The position numbers were made by a program, and so were the translations under genes. Under the pieces are notes generated by a model. The model was not told the DNA's origin. It ran no database searches and worked only from the letters and a program-made list of their open reading frames with translations. This document shows, piece after piece, positions 1 to 9,066 of a DNA stretch of 40,151 bases (position 1 is its first letter; every line of letters begins with the position of its first letter). The DNA comes from an uncultured Oscillospiraceae bacterium (GTDB lineage: Bacteria; Bacillota; Clostridia; Oscillospirales; Oscillospiraceae): positions 1-40,151 of the forward strand of contig CAKUPH010000009.1 in the NCBI GenBank assembly GCA_934675115.1, read 5' to 3'.

Positions 1-306
1 GGGATGCCAATGGCGGTGGGAACTGACTTTATGTTCGAGAACCCTCCATACCAGACCGTGGGGATTCCCGTCCACGAGCTGCGCCTGCTCCGGAAAGCGG
101 GCCTGTCTCTGGACGAGATCATCCGCGCCGCCACAATTGACTCTGCCCGCGTCTGCGGTGTCGCCGGCGAGACAGGCTCCATTGAGGAAGGCAAGCGGGC
201 CGACATCATTGCCGTTTCCGCTCCTGTCGATGATACCTTCCGCGCGTTTGAGACGATTCCGTTTGTCATGAACCGCGGATCGATCATCAAACATATGCCC
301 CGCTGA
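1..306 (+). CDS. Amidohydrolase, C-terminal fragment (cut by window start)
   Basis: The reading frame is open from base 1 and stops with TGA at 304-306, so only the last 101 residues are present. The fragment fits the end of a metal-dependent amidohydrolase of the cytosine deaminase/imidazolonepropionase superfamily. It has a GTD motif near its start, where the family carries a metal-binding or catalytic Asp on the last barrel strand. It then has the usual helix with an AT(I)DSARVCG-like segment and the closing beta-sandwich (ETGSIEEGKRADIIAV). Such enzymes hydrolyse C-N bonds in ring or amide substrates in the cytoplasm. A GntP-type permease follows 30 bases later, so co-transcription is likely and the two probably serve one catabolic pathway. 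The substrate cannot be deduced from this fragment. Confidence 0.85.
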   Translation, partial: GMPMAVGTDFMFENPPYQTVGIPVHELRLLRKAGLSLDEIIRAATIDSARVCGVAGETGSIEEGKRADIIAVSAPVDDTFRAFETIPFVMNRGSIIKHMPR

Positions 307-336
307 AACGCCCGAGAAAAAGGAGAAGTGAATTAA

Positions 337-1650
337 GTGTCAAGCATTGCCATATCTGCCGTCGGCCTGATTCTGGCCATCGCGGTCTTTATCGTCCTGT
401 GCATGAAAGGGACCGGAGCCATCTTTGGGTCCGTTATCGCGACCATGATCATCGCCCTCTTTGCCAATGGGGGGTTCGTTGAAAACTTCTTCACCGTCTT
501 TATGTCCGGCACCATGGGCTTTATGCAGAATATGCTGCTGCTCTTTATCAGCGGCGCACTGTTCGGCGGTATGCTGAACGTTTCCGGCTGCAACGACTCC
601 ATCGGCCGGACGCTGACCAAGGTTTTTGGCGGGAAAAATGTCATCTACATCGTTATGGTCTTTGCCATGGTGGTGGCCGCCACCGGCGCCTCCCCCATCA
701 TCATCGTTGCCTATCTGGCGATCGGTCTGATGAAGAGCGTCAATATGCCCCGCTATGTGGGCATGTGCGCCATGGCCGGCAGCATGATCATGACCCAGAA
801 CGTCCTGCCTGTTTCCGGTACCATCGGCAACCTGATCCCCACCTTCTTCCTGCCCACCACGATTTACGCGGCTCCCATGATGGGGATTATCGCGTTTCTG
901 GTCGGTATGCCCCTGAACGTCCTGTATGTCAACTGGCTGGTGAAGGATGCCAGAGCCAAGGGCCGCGGCTACGATCCCATGCCCGGCGAGGAAAACATGA
1001 AGCTGCGCGACGAGGACGATGTCCCGCCCTTTGCCATTGCGATCCTGCCTATCGTGTTCATCATCGCGTTCTGCTTCATCGCCGTTCTGGCATTCCATAT
1101 GGACTCCAGCCGGGCTGTCGTCTACGCCTCCCTGCTGGGCGCCCTCATCATGCTGGCCACCTGCCGCAAGTACATCCATGTGGAAAACAAGTTCAAGATG
1201 CTGGGCGACCAGATCTCTTTCATGATGCCTATCGTCATCGGCACCTCCATCGTGGTGGGGTTCGCTTCCGTCGTCGCCAATACCGAGGTTTACAACGCCG
1301 TGGTCGGCTGGATTATGAACGCGAATATGAATCCTTATGTTCTGGTGGTGATCGGTACCACCCTGATCTGTATCCTGTGCGCCGATTGCTTAGGCGGTTC
1401 CTCCTCCTTTTTGGCCCTCATGGGACAAAAGGTGTTGGATATGGGAGCTAATGCCGAGGCCGTCCACCGCCTGACCGCCATTACCTCTACCGCCTTTGAC
1501 TCCATGCCCCATAACGGCTCCATGTGCATGATCCTGATGTGCTACGGCTATGAGCATAAGGACGCCTACAAGTATCTGATGGTCAGCAATATTGCCATTC
1601 CCATGATCATGTCGCTCGTGTCCATGGTTGTGGCTATGGTCGCCTACTGA
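337..1650 (+). CDS. GntP-family permease (organic acid/gluconate-type transporter)
   Basis: This 437-residue, very hydrophobic protein has about a dozen predicted membrane segments. It begins with a GTG codon, with AGGAGA (321-326) placed 10 bases upstream. The fold and motifs fit the gluconate:H+ symporter (GntP)/ion-transporter superfamily: an N-terminal half with a re-entrant-like stretch (ATGASPIIIVAYLAIG), a hydrophilic central loop around residues 205-230 rich in Glu/Asp, and a C-terminal half with the characteristic FDSMPHNG motif near residue 388. Members import gluconate, other sugar acids, citrate or hydroxy acids with protons. It lies between an amidohydrolase and a flavin reductase, which suggests uptake of the compound that the cluster degrades. 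Substrate specificity cannot be read from sequence. Confidence 0.85.
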   Translation: MSSIAISAVGLILAIAVFIVLCMKGTGAIFGSVIATMIIALFANGGFVENFFTVFMSGTMGFMQNMLLLFISGALFGGMLNVSGCNDSIGRTLTKVFGGKNVIYIVMVFAMVVAATGASPIIIVAYLAIGLMKSVNMPRYVGMCAMAGSMIMTQNVLPVSGTIGNLIPTFFLPTTIYAAPMMGIIAFLVGMPLNVLYVNWLVKDARAKGRGYDPMPGEENMKLRDEDDVPPFAIAILPIVFIIAFCFIAVLAFHMDSSRAVVYASLLGALIMLATCRKYIHVENKFKMLGDQISFMMPIVIGTSIVVGFASVVANTEVYNAVVGWIMNANMNPYVLVVIGTTLICILCADCLGGSSSFLALMGQKVLDMGANAEAVHRLTAITSTAFDSMPHNGSMCMILMCYGYEHKDAYKYLMVSNIAIPMIMSLVSMVVAMVAY

Positions 1651-1674
1651 CCGGATATTCTCAGATTCGCGGCA

Positions 1675-1771
1675 AGCTCCGTCCGCCCTTCCCATGCCGG
1701 AAGGAGCGGACGGAGCTATATACAGGAAGAAGATCATTTTGCTGAAGAGACTCCTTCGGTGTGAAATGATC
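1675..1771 (+). promoter_or_regulatory. Tandem strong hairpins in the leader of the flavin reductase gene
   Basis: Two inverted repeats fill the 148-base gap between the permease and the reductase. The first pairs 1675-1686 with 1706-1717 and 1687-1692 with 1699-1704, giving an 18-bp stem with one bulged A (1705) and a 6-base loop. No T-run follows, so it does not look like an intrinsic terminator. The second pairs GATCATTT (1732-1739) with AAATGATC (1764-1771) and contains an inner CTGAAG/CTTCGG stem (1742-1747 with 1754-1759). The ribosome binding site AGGAGGA (1784-1790) lies 12 bases beyond. Possible roles are mRNA processing or stabilisation between cistrons, or a regulatory leader. Confidence 0.6.
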
Positions 1772-1798
1772 GCGCTACAGTTCAGGAGGATGCCCAAC

Positions 1799-3745
1799 AT
1801 GCAGAACAAATACCCCCATCTGACCAGCCCCATCAAGATCGGCAATGTGACGTTCCGGAACCGGATGTGCTCCGCCCCCATGGGCGCCACCGACATCACG
1901 GCGGACTGCTGCCTCGGCCCCCGGTCCGTTGGCTTTTACGAGTTGCGGGCCAAGGGCGGCGCGGCCTCCGTCACGGTGAGCGAGCTGGTGGTCCATCCGG
2001 CCACCGACGGCTCCCACATGCTCCATCTGGACCTCAAGACCGTGGGCAGCCTCGCGTCCTTTACCTACACCGCCGACGCCATCCGCCGCCACGGGGCGGT
2101 GCCCAGCGTGGAGCTGTCCCACTCCGGCCAGTACGCCGGGACGTACATGGCGGACAAGGAGAAAAAGGCGGGCCTGTGCCAGTATGGCCCCAGCGACGGC
2201 GTCCGGCCCGACGGCCTGCCGGTGAAGGGTCTGACGAAGGAGCAGATTGCGGACATTGTCAAGGCCTACGGCGACGCCGCGGCCCTCGCCAAGCGGGCGG
2301 GCTTCGAGATGGTCATGGTCCACTGCGGCCACACGTGGCTCATCAACCAGTTCCTGTCCCCCTTCTTCAACCACCGGGACGACGAGTACGGCGGCAGTCT
2401 TGAAAACCGCACCCGCTTCGCCCGGGAGGTGCTCACCTCCGTCCGGAACGCTGTGGGCCCCGGCTTCCCCATCGAAATGCGCATGAGCGGCTCTGAGCTG
2501 TTCGAGGGCGGCTACGATCTGGAGGAGGGCTGCAGGATCGCCCACGCGCTGGAGGATCTGGTGGACATCATCCACGTCTCCGCCGGTTCCTATCAGTTCG
2601 GCTTCTTCAACACCCATCCGTCCATGTTCTCCCCCCACGGGGTGAATGTCTATCTGGCCGCCGAGATCAAAAAGCACGTCTCCAAGCCAGTGGCCACCAT
2701 CGGCGCCATCAACGACCCGGCCATGATGGAGGACGTCATCGCCAGCGGAAAGGCCGACCTTATCGACATGGCCCGGGAGCTGCTGGCCGACCCCTTCCTG
2801 CCCGGCAAGGTCATGGCAGGGCGGGAGGACGAGATCGTCCACTGCCTGCGGTGCTTCACCTGCATGGCGGAGCGGCCCACCACCCAGACCCGCCGCTGCG
2901 CGGTAAATCCCCTCATCGGCCGGGAGTGCGACGGCATGGAGGTCACGCCGGTGCTGCGGCCCAAAAAGGTGATCGTGGCGGGCGGCGGCGTGGCCGGACT
3001 GAAGGCCGCCGTCACTGCGGCCCAGCGGGGGCATAAGGTCATCCTGTGCGAAAAATCCGGCGAGCTGGGCGGCATTCTCAAGTGCGAGCAGGCCGTGCCC
3101 TTCAAGCGGGAAATGTACGAGCTGGGGCTGACGCTGGAGCGGCAGGCCCGCCGGGAGGGCGTGGACATCCGGCTGAACACCGCCGTCACCCCAGAGTACG
3201 TGGAGGAGGAGCAGGCGGACGCCCTCATTCTGGCCGTGGGCTCCAACCCTATCGTGCCGCCTCTGCCCGGCATTGACGGCGATAACGTGATCGTGGTCAA
3301 CGACTATTACAAAAACGCCGAGAAGGTGGGCGATACCGTGGTGGTGCTGGGCGGCGGTCTTGCCGGCTGTGAATGCGCCGTCCATCTGGCGCAGGAGGGC
3401 AAGACCGTCCATCTGGTGGAGATGCGGGACACGCTGGCGCCGGACTGCAACATCCGCCACCGGCCCATCCTCATGCGGCAGATCGACTCGCTGGTGAACG
3501 TCCACCTGTCCGCCGCAGGCAAGGCGGTGACGCCGGAGGGCCTGCTGTGCGCCGATGCCGACGGCAACGAGGTGCTCGTGCCCGGCGAGACAATCATCTG
3601 CGCCGTAGGCCAGCGGGCCAACCGCGCTGATGCGGAAGTGCTCCACACCGCCGCGCCCTTTGTGCGGGAGGTAGGCGACTGCATCCGCCCGGCCAATATC
3701 ACCAAGGCTGTGTACGAAGGCTATCACGCCGCGTTGGATGTTTAA
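1799..3745 (+). CDS. NADH:flavin oxidoreductase / 2,4-dienoyl-CoA reductase-like enzyme
   Basis: The start is ATG 1799 because AGGAGGA ends 8 bases upstream; the product is 648 residues, normal for the family. Residues 1-340 form an Old Yellow Enzyme FMN barrel with the H175-x-x-H178 pair and the NQFLSP...YGGSLENR signature. Cysteines 349, 352, 355 and 367 supply a 4Fe-4S cluster (C-x2-C-x2-C-x11-C). The C-terminal half has two dinucleotide folds: GxGxxG at 395-400 for FAD, and GGGLAG at 518-523 for NAD(P)H. The family includes 2,4-dienoyl-CoA reductase, enoate/cinnamate reductases, trimethylamine dehydrogenase and bile-acid BaiCD/BaiH. It reduces an activated C=C bond, or oxidises a substrate, using pyridine nucleotide through FAD, Fe-S and FMN. 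The neighbouring permease and amidohydrolase suggest a catabolic role; the substrate is unknown. Confidence 0.88.
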   Translation: MQNKYPHLTSPIKIGNVTFRNRMCSAPMGATDITADCCLGPRSVGFYELRAKGGAASVTVSELVVHPATDGSHMLHLDLKTVGSLASFTYTADAIRRHGAVPSVELSHSGQYAGTYMADKEKKAGLCQYGPSDGVRPDGLPVKGLTKEQIADIVKAYGDAAALAKRAGFEMVMVHCGHTWLINQFLSPFFNHRDDEYGGSLENRTRFAREVLTSVRNAVGPGFPIEMRMSGSELFEGGYDLEEGCRIAHALEDLVDIIHVSAGSYQFGFFNTHPSMFSPHGVNVYLAAEIKKHVSKPVATIGAINDPAMMEDVIASGKADLIDMARELLADPFLPGKVMAGREDEIVHCLRCFTCMAERPTTQTRRCAVNPLIGRECDGMEVTPVLRPKKVIVAGGGVAGLKAAVTAAQRGHKVILCEKSGELGGILKCEQAVPFKREMYELGLTLERQARREGVDIRLNTAVTPEYVEEEQADALILAVGSNPIVPPLPGIDGDNVIVVNDYYKNAEKVGDTVVVLGGGLAGCECAVHLAQEGKTVHLVEMRDTLAPDCNIRHRPILMRQIDSLVNVHLSAAGKAVTPEGLLCADADGNEVLVPGETIICAVGQRANRADAEVLHTAAPFVREVGDCIRPANITKAVYEGYHAALDV

Positions 3746-3766
3746 GCTGTATCTGCAAAAGATTGA

Positions 3767-3802
3767 CCGCCCGGAGACAGTTTCTGTCTCCGGGCGGTTT
3801 TT
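3767..3802 (+). terminator. Intrinsic terminator after the flavin reductase gene
   Basis: A perfect 14-bp stem (3767-3780 with 3784-3797) with a TTT loop is followed by TTTTT (3798-3802), 21 bases after the stop codon. It closes the catabolic cluster. Confidence 0.93.
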
Positions 3803-3911
3803 GCGTAAAATTTGCGCCTTTTTGCGAAAAAACGCGGCGTATTTTTTCGTCGGATGGGCACGCCGCACCCATATTTCGTATATCCCGTCGAAAAGTCGTC
3901 CGCTTTTGCCC

Positions 3912-3940
3912 TTGTCCCGGGGTGGACGCTGTGGTACACT
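3912..3940 (+). promoter_or_regulatory. Sigma-A promoter for the subtilisin-like protease gene
   Basis: TTGTCC (3912-3917) and TACACT (3935-3940) are separated by 17 bases. The expected start site is near 3947, leaving a leader of about 65 bases before ATG 4012. It follows the preceding terminator, so the protease gene appears to be transcribed independently. Confidence 0.6.
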
Positions 3941-4011
3941 GAACAAAAAACAACAGCCCGTCTCGCCGTGTACTGGCGGAACGGTTTTTACATCCCGAAA
4001 GGACGATACCC

Positions 4012-7000
4012 ATGAGAAAAAAGATCGCGGCATTTCTGGCGGCGGCCCTGCTGGCAGGGACAGTTTGTCCCGCCTGGGCGGCTGCGGCGGAGCAGGCTCC
4101 CGCCGTTACCTTTCAGCCCTCCGACGTTGTGACGGACGTTTCCGCTCGTCTGGACGGAACGGAGGGAAAAACGCCGGTGGAGGCCATTGTGGAGCTGTCT
4201 GCCCCGCCTGTGTTGTCTGCGCCGGAGGGAGAGCGTTCCGTCCGCCGGGCGGACATTGCCGCGGAGCAGGACGCACTGCTGGAGCAGATCGCCGAGCTGA
4301 CCGGAGCAGACAGCCTGACGGCGGAGCACCGCTATTTCATGACGGTCAACGCCGTGGCGGTGATCGTGCCCTATGATGCTCTGGACGGCATTCGGGCACT
4401 GGACGGCATAATGTCCGTCCACCCGGCGGAGCGCTTTGCCGCGCCGGACAGCACCGGGAGCACTCAAACGGTGACCGCCGGGGAGAACTTGACCACGCTG
4501 GATATGGTGGGGGCGAACGCCGCATGGGCCGCTGGTTACGACGGCGCGGGGACGGTGGTGGCCGTCATTGACACCGGGCTGGACACGGACCATCCCGCCT
4601 TTGAGACCGACCCAGACCCGGACACCGCCGTGCTGGACCGCGGCGCCGTGGCGGAGGTGCTGGACAGCCTGAACGCCGCCGGGGAGTACGACGGCCTGAC
4701 GGCGGAGGACGTGTACATCAGCGGCAAGATCCCCTTTGCCTTTAACTACGCCGACGGGAGCACCGACGTGACCCATGACAACGACCGTCAGGGCGACCAC
4801 GGCACCCATGTGGCGGGCATTATCGGGGCAGACGGGCCGGACGCTGATGTTGCCGGCCTTGCGCCGAAGGCCCAGCTGCTCATCATGAAGGTGTTCGGCA
4901 ATAGCGAGGACAGTGCGTCGGAAACTATGCTGCTGGCGGCGCTGGAGGATGCGGTGCTGCTGGGCGCGGACGTGATCAACATGAGTCTTGGCACCCCCGC
5001 CGGGTTTTCCGGCGGAACGGTGTCCTACATCAAGGCGCTTGACGCCGCCGCAGAGGCGGGGATCATCGTGTGTGCCGCCGCGGGCAACGACTACAGCTCC
5101 GCTTACGGCAACGTGAGCGGCACGAATCTCGGGACAACGTCCAACATCGACGTGGGCACGGTGAACGACCCTGCGTCCCTGTCCGGCGTGCTGGCGGTGG
5201 CCAGCGTGAACAGCACGTGGGCGCTGTCCGACGGCGTGACGCTGGCGAGCGGCGACTTTGTAGCCGTCAGCGATCAGGGCGCATCCTTTGGGCTGAGGCG
5301 CTTTGCCGCGCTGACGGCGGAGAAGGGCCGTGAGGACGGAAAATATGAATTTTTCGTGGTGCCCGGAGCTGGCAGGGAAGAAGACTTTACAGGTGTTGAT
5401 GTGTCCGGAAAAATCGCAGTCATCCGCCGGGGAGAGATCCCCTTCGCGGAGAAGTATGCCAACGCCTGCGCCGCCGGGGCGGCGGCTGTCATCATCTGCA
5501 ACAACGAGGACAGTACTGTGCTCATGGACCTCAGCGGTGTGGGGGAGTATGACCGCCCCTGCGTGCTGGCGGCACGGAAAAACGGCGAGCGGCTCATCGC
5601 CGCGGCGGGGAAGGATGGCACGGGGACGCTGACAGTGGCGGCGGAGCCGCGCTCCGCGAGGACGGAGGATGGCTGGCGGCTCAGCGATTTTTCCAGCTGG
5701 GGGCCGCTGCCTGACCTGTCCCTGAAGCCAGACCTTGCCGCCGTGGGCGGGAATGTGTACTCCACCCGGGACGACGGGACCTATGGCGAGCTGAGCGGCA
5801 CCTCCATGGCCTCGCCCCAGCTGGCGGCCATGGCGGCGGTGACTCTCCAGTACGTCCGGGAGAAGTTCGGCCTTGACGGCGCGGACGCCCGGGACATGGT
5901 CCAGACACTGCTGATGAACACGGCGGTCCCCATGGCCCAGACCGACGGCGTGAAATACTCCCCCCGGAAGCAGGGGGCTGGCCTTGCCAACGTGGGCGGC
6001 GCAGTGACTACGCCGGTGCTGCTGACGGTGAAGGGGAGCGAGCTTCCCAAGGCGGAGCTGGGCGGCGACCGTGGGCAGAGCGGGGTCTACCGCGTCACCT
6101 TCACTGCCCATAACCTGATGGACGAGCCCCATTCCTATGTACTTTCCGCCGACCTGCTGACAGAGACGGCGGAAAACGGCGCGATGATCCAGCGCGCCCG
6201 GGTTCTGAACGCTTCCGTGACCTTTTCCGGCGCGGACGGCGGCAGTTCCGCAGCCGGGGCGGCCACGGTGGTCACCGTCCCCGCTGGAGAGGAGACGGAG
6301 GTCACGGTGACGGTGCGGCTGTCGCCGGAAGAGCGCCGGACGCTGCGGGAGACCTTCCCCAACGGCGTGTATGTGGAGGGATACGTTTCGCTCAGGAGCG
6401 CAGAGGAGGGCGTTCCAGCCCTGACCGTCCCCATGCTGACCTTCTTCGGAGACTGGAGCCGCGCGCCGCTCTTTGAGCGGACATATGTCGCGGAGTACGA
6501 CGCGCTGGACAATGCGGACGGTGATCTGACCGGCAATTCCGCCTATCCCTTTGAGATTGTCACCGGGGACGACAGCTATCTGGGCATGAACCCTGTGGCG
6601 GCGGATCAGACCTATATTCCTGCCCGCTCCAACGCCCTGAACCCGGACGGCGGCGAGGGCGGCGTGATCGAAAACCTGACCCTTGACCTCTACCGGAACG
6701 CCCGGAGCATCACCGTCGATGTGCTGGATCGGTATGGCGCGAGCCTGTACCGGAGCACGGCGGAGTATGTGCGGAAGTCCGTCTATATGGACAGCATCGG
6801 CGGCCTGTACCCGGCGGTGTGGACGGATTACGCGGAGGATTTCGGCTTTGATCCCCGGGAATACGGTCTGAAAAACGGTGACGCCGTCACCATCCGCATC
6901 ACCGGTGAAAAGGACGCGGAAGGGTCGTACCGGCAGGAGGTCATCACTATCCCGGCGTACATAGACGGCGCCGCGCCCAGCGTGCAGGCCGTGGGGGTGG

Positions 7001-9036
7001 ACCGTGAGCCGGGGGGCAGCTGCCGCCTGACGGTGACGGCGCAGGACAACTGCTACCTTGCGGGCTTCCTTGCCCTGTCCGCCGATGGCCGGACGGTGCT
7101 GAGCCGGTACGCGGCGGATCAGCGGGTCCGGGGGGCGCAGGTGTCCGCTGAGTTGGACGTGACGGACGTTATCCTCGTGTCCGGCGGGAAATTCCTGCTG
7201 TGCGCCATGGATTATGCCCGGAACACCGCTTTGTACGAGGTGAACGTGCTGCTGGACGGGGAGAGCACCATCCTGCCCGATGGGGCGCTGTACGCCTATT
7301 ATTCGGATTTTGACGGGCAGGGTTGGTATCAGCTGGATCCGGAGGGCGGCCCGGCGGAGAGCGCTTTCCTCGACTACCTCGGCGGCATCACCGCAGCGGA
7401 AACGGTAGACGATTACATTTTTGCCGCGTCTGGCGGGAAAATTTACGCCGTAGGCACCGCGGACTTCCAGCCGGTGGAGGTGTGCGGCCTCGGGTTGGAG
7501 TACAGCGACGAGATCGCGGACCTCGCCTACCGGCCAGCGGACGGCCTTTTGTACGCACTGGCCCGGATGGGGGAGGGCTACGCCCTGTTCACCGTCGATC
7601 CCGCGACGGAGGAGACGGAGAAGCTGTCGGAGGTGGACAAAAATATCCTCTCCGGCTTCGGCGCGGCGGCCGCGCTGGCCTGCGGCCCGGACGGCGGGCT
7701 GTATCTGCTGGCGGGCCGGGCGGCGGAGAGCGGCGGGGAGGGGCTGGCTCTCTATCGCCGGGACGCCGACGGCGGCTGGCAGCTCTGGGAGGAGCTGGGG
7801 CTGACGCTGGAAAACGCGGAACTGTCCGCCGCTTTTGACGGGGATACGCTGTATTTCACCTGCTACCGGAAAAGTCAGGAGGACCCGGACGACGTGTCCG
7901 CGCGTCTTTACGCGTGGACGGCGGAGGATGGCCTGCGGGAGGTGGGCGAGCTGCCCGCTCTGCCCTTTGACGCGCTGGTGCTCACCAGTGGAACGGACGC
8001 GGAGTTCCCGGCGGACGGCGATGCAACGGCGGCGACCCTTAATGTCGGCAGCCGTCATCTGGAGCGGAGCGCCGGATTCACGCTGGCGGTGGAGAATGTC
8101 CGGCCGTGGTATGTGGACGGGAAAAATTACCGGGTGAGCTGGTCCAGCAGCGATGAGACGGTGGCCGCCGTGGATGCCCGGGGGAACGTCACCGCCCGGA
8201 GCGAGGGAACGGCGGAAATCACCGCCACCCTCTCCCGGCAGGGCAGTCCGGACGTGACCGCCCGCTGCACCGTGACGGTGGAGCCGGGGGCGCAGCTCCA
8301 CGCCCTCGGGGCGGACGGAACGTGGGTGACGCTGGATGTCAAAACCTTCCGGCAGCCCAAGGCGGAGGAGACGCAGCTCATTTCTGACGCGTCCGCCGCG
8401 GCCTATGCCGTGTCCGCCGGGCTGGAGGGGCAGGATGTGATCTTCGCCCTCGATTCCGGTGAAGCCAGAGACGGCGAGCTCTGTCCGGTGTATACCCTTT
8501 ACACCTATGACGCCGTGACGTGGGCGCTTCTGGACAGCCGGGAGCTGACCCGGACGTGGTTCGTCAGCCCGGAGCAGATGCCGGAGTGCGGCTTCCGGGA
8601 TCTGGCCTACGACCCGGCCACCGGCTATCTCGCCGCGGCGGCGGGGCAGTGCCTGTTCGCCATCGACGTGCAGCACGGACGGTTCTACATGGCCGCCGAC
8701 GCATCTGAGCAGTTGGGGGACGCGGAGTTTGCGGGCCTCACCTTTGACAGCGGCGGAAACGGCTGGTATGTGGACAGCCGGGGCGGCGTGGGCGAGATCC
8801 GCGCCTATCTGGGTGCCGCCGACCTCGGAAAGGCGGAGACTGTGCTGCGCACAGGCGGCGATGTGCCGGAGCTGTCGTCCGTGGAGTACGACGAACTTTC
8901 CGGGCGGCTGTGGATCGTCTGGGACGGACGGCTGTACGGCGCGGAGCGGGGGCAGAGCGGTTACAGCATCACCCGTTCGGTTGGCCTTGGCGGCGGAGCG
9001 TCCTGCCTGTTCACCCGGCACTGGCCGGAGGGCTGA
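4012..9036 (+). CDS. Secreted subtilisin-like serine protease (S8), 1674 residues, with Ig-like and propeller-like regions
   Basis: A signal peptide is clear: MRKK, a hydrophobic core, and AWA-A near residue 23. A propeptide-like segment follows (about 30-145). The peptidase S8 catalytic triad is intact: D187 in VIDTGLD, H266 in GDHGTHVAG and S598 in GTSMASP. The long H-S spacing holds a protease-associated (PA) domain insert at about 425-545. Residues about 665-835 fit the Fn3-like domain that follows the catalytic domain in lactocepin/C5a-peptidase relatives. About 1095-1330 and 1430-1670 contain repeated blade-like units (DLAYxPAxGxL...), split by a bacterial Ig-like (Big_2) domain at about 1340-1425. 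No LPxTG motif, SLH repeats or C-terminal membrane anchor is visible, so it is probably released or held non-covalently. The likely role is degradation of extracellular protein. RBS AAAGGA lies at 3999-4004. Confidence 0.9.
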   Translation: MRKKIAAFLAAALLAGTVCPAWAAAAEQAPAVTFQPSDVVTDVSARLDGTEGKTPVEAIVELSAPPVLSAPEGERSVRRADIAAEQDALLEQIAELTGADSLTAEHRYFMTVNAVAVIVPYDALDGIRALDGIMSVHPAERFAAPDSTGSTQTVTAGENLTTLDMVGANAAWAAGYDGAGTVVAVIDTGLDTDHPAFETDPDPDTAVLDRGAVAEVLDSLNAAGEYDGLTAEDVYISGKIPFAFNYADGSTDVTHDNDRQGDHGTHVAGIIGADGPDADVAGLAPKAQLLIMKVFGNSEDSASETMLLAALEDAVLLGADVINMSLGTPAGFSGGTVSYIKALDAAAEAGIIVCAAAGNDYSSAYGNVSGTNLGTTSNIDVGTVNDPASLSGVLAVASVNSTWALSDGVTLASGDFVAVSDQGASFGLRRFAALTAEKGREDGKYEFFVVPGAGREEDFTGVDVSGKIAVIRRGEIPFAEKYANACAAGAAAVIICNNEDSTVLMDLSGVGEYDRPCVLAARKNGERLIAAAGKDGTGTLTVAAEPRSARTEDGWRLSDFSSWGPLPDLSLKPDLAAVGGNVYSTRDDGTYGELSGTSMASPQLAAMAAVTLQYVREKFGLDGADARDMVQTLLMNTAVPMAQTDGVKYSPRKQGAGLANVGGAVTTPVLLTVKGSELPKAELGGDRGQSGVYRVTFTAHNLMDEPHSYVLSADLLTETAENGAMIQRARVLNASVTFSGADGGSSAAGAATVVTVPAGEETEVTVTVRLSPEERRTLRETFPNGVYVEGYVSLRSAEEGVPALTVPMLTFFGDWSRAPLFERTYVAEYDALDNADGDLTGNSAYPFEIVTGDDSYLGMNPVAADQTYIPARSNALNPDGGEGGVIENLTLDLYRNARSITVDVLDRYGASLYRSTAEYVRKSVYMDSIGGLYPAVWTDYAEDFGFDPREYGLKNGDAVTIRITGEKDAEGSYRQEVITIPAYIDGAAPSVQAVGVDREPGGSCRLTVTAQDNCYLAGFLALSADGRTVLSRYAADQRVRGAQVSAELDVTDVILVSGGKFLLCAMDYARNTALYEVNVLLDGESTILPDGALYAYYSDFDGQGWYQLDPEGGPAESAFLDYLGGITAAETVDDYIFAASGGKIYAVGTADFQPVEVCGLGLEYSDEIADLAYRPADGLLYALARMGEGYALFTVDPATEETEKLSEVDKNILSGFGAAAALACGPDGGLYLLAGRAAESGGEGLALYRRDADGGWQLWEELGLTLENAELSAAFDGDTLYFTCYRKSQEDPDDVSARLYAWTAEDGLREVGELPALPFDALVLTSGTDAEFPADGDATAATLNVGSRHLERSAGFTLAVENVRPWYVDGKNYRVSWSSSDETVAAVDARGNVTARSEGTAEITATLSRQGSPDVTARCTVTVEPGAQLHALGADGTWVTLDVKTFRQPKAEETQLISDASAAAYAVSAGLEGQDVIFALDSGEARDGELCPVYTLYTYDAVTWALLDSRELTRTWFVSPEQMPECGFRDLAYDPATGYLAAAAGQCLFAIDVQHGRFYMAADASEQLGDAEFAGLTFDSGGNGWYVDSRGGVGEIRAYLGAADLGKAETVLRTGGDVPELSSVEYDELSGRLWIVWDGRLYGAERGQSGYSITRSVGLGGGASCLFTRHWPEG

Positions 9037-9066
9037 AAAGGAAATATTATATGAGGGAAAAGCGGA

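Noticed and set aside
1775..4033. Long minus-strand open frame opposite the flavin reductase gene
   Set aside because: The composition is typical of an antisense shadow (His, Gly, Val, Asp repeats), and it runs through the terminator and promoter region at 3767-3940.
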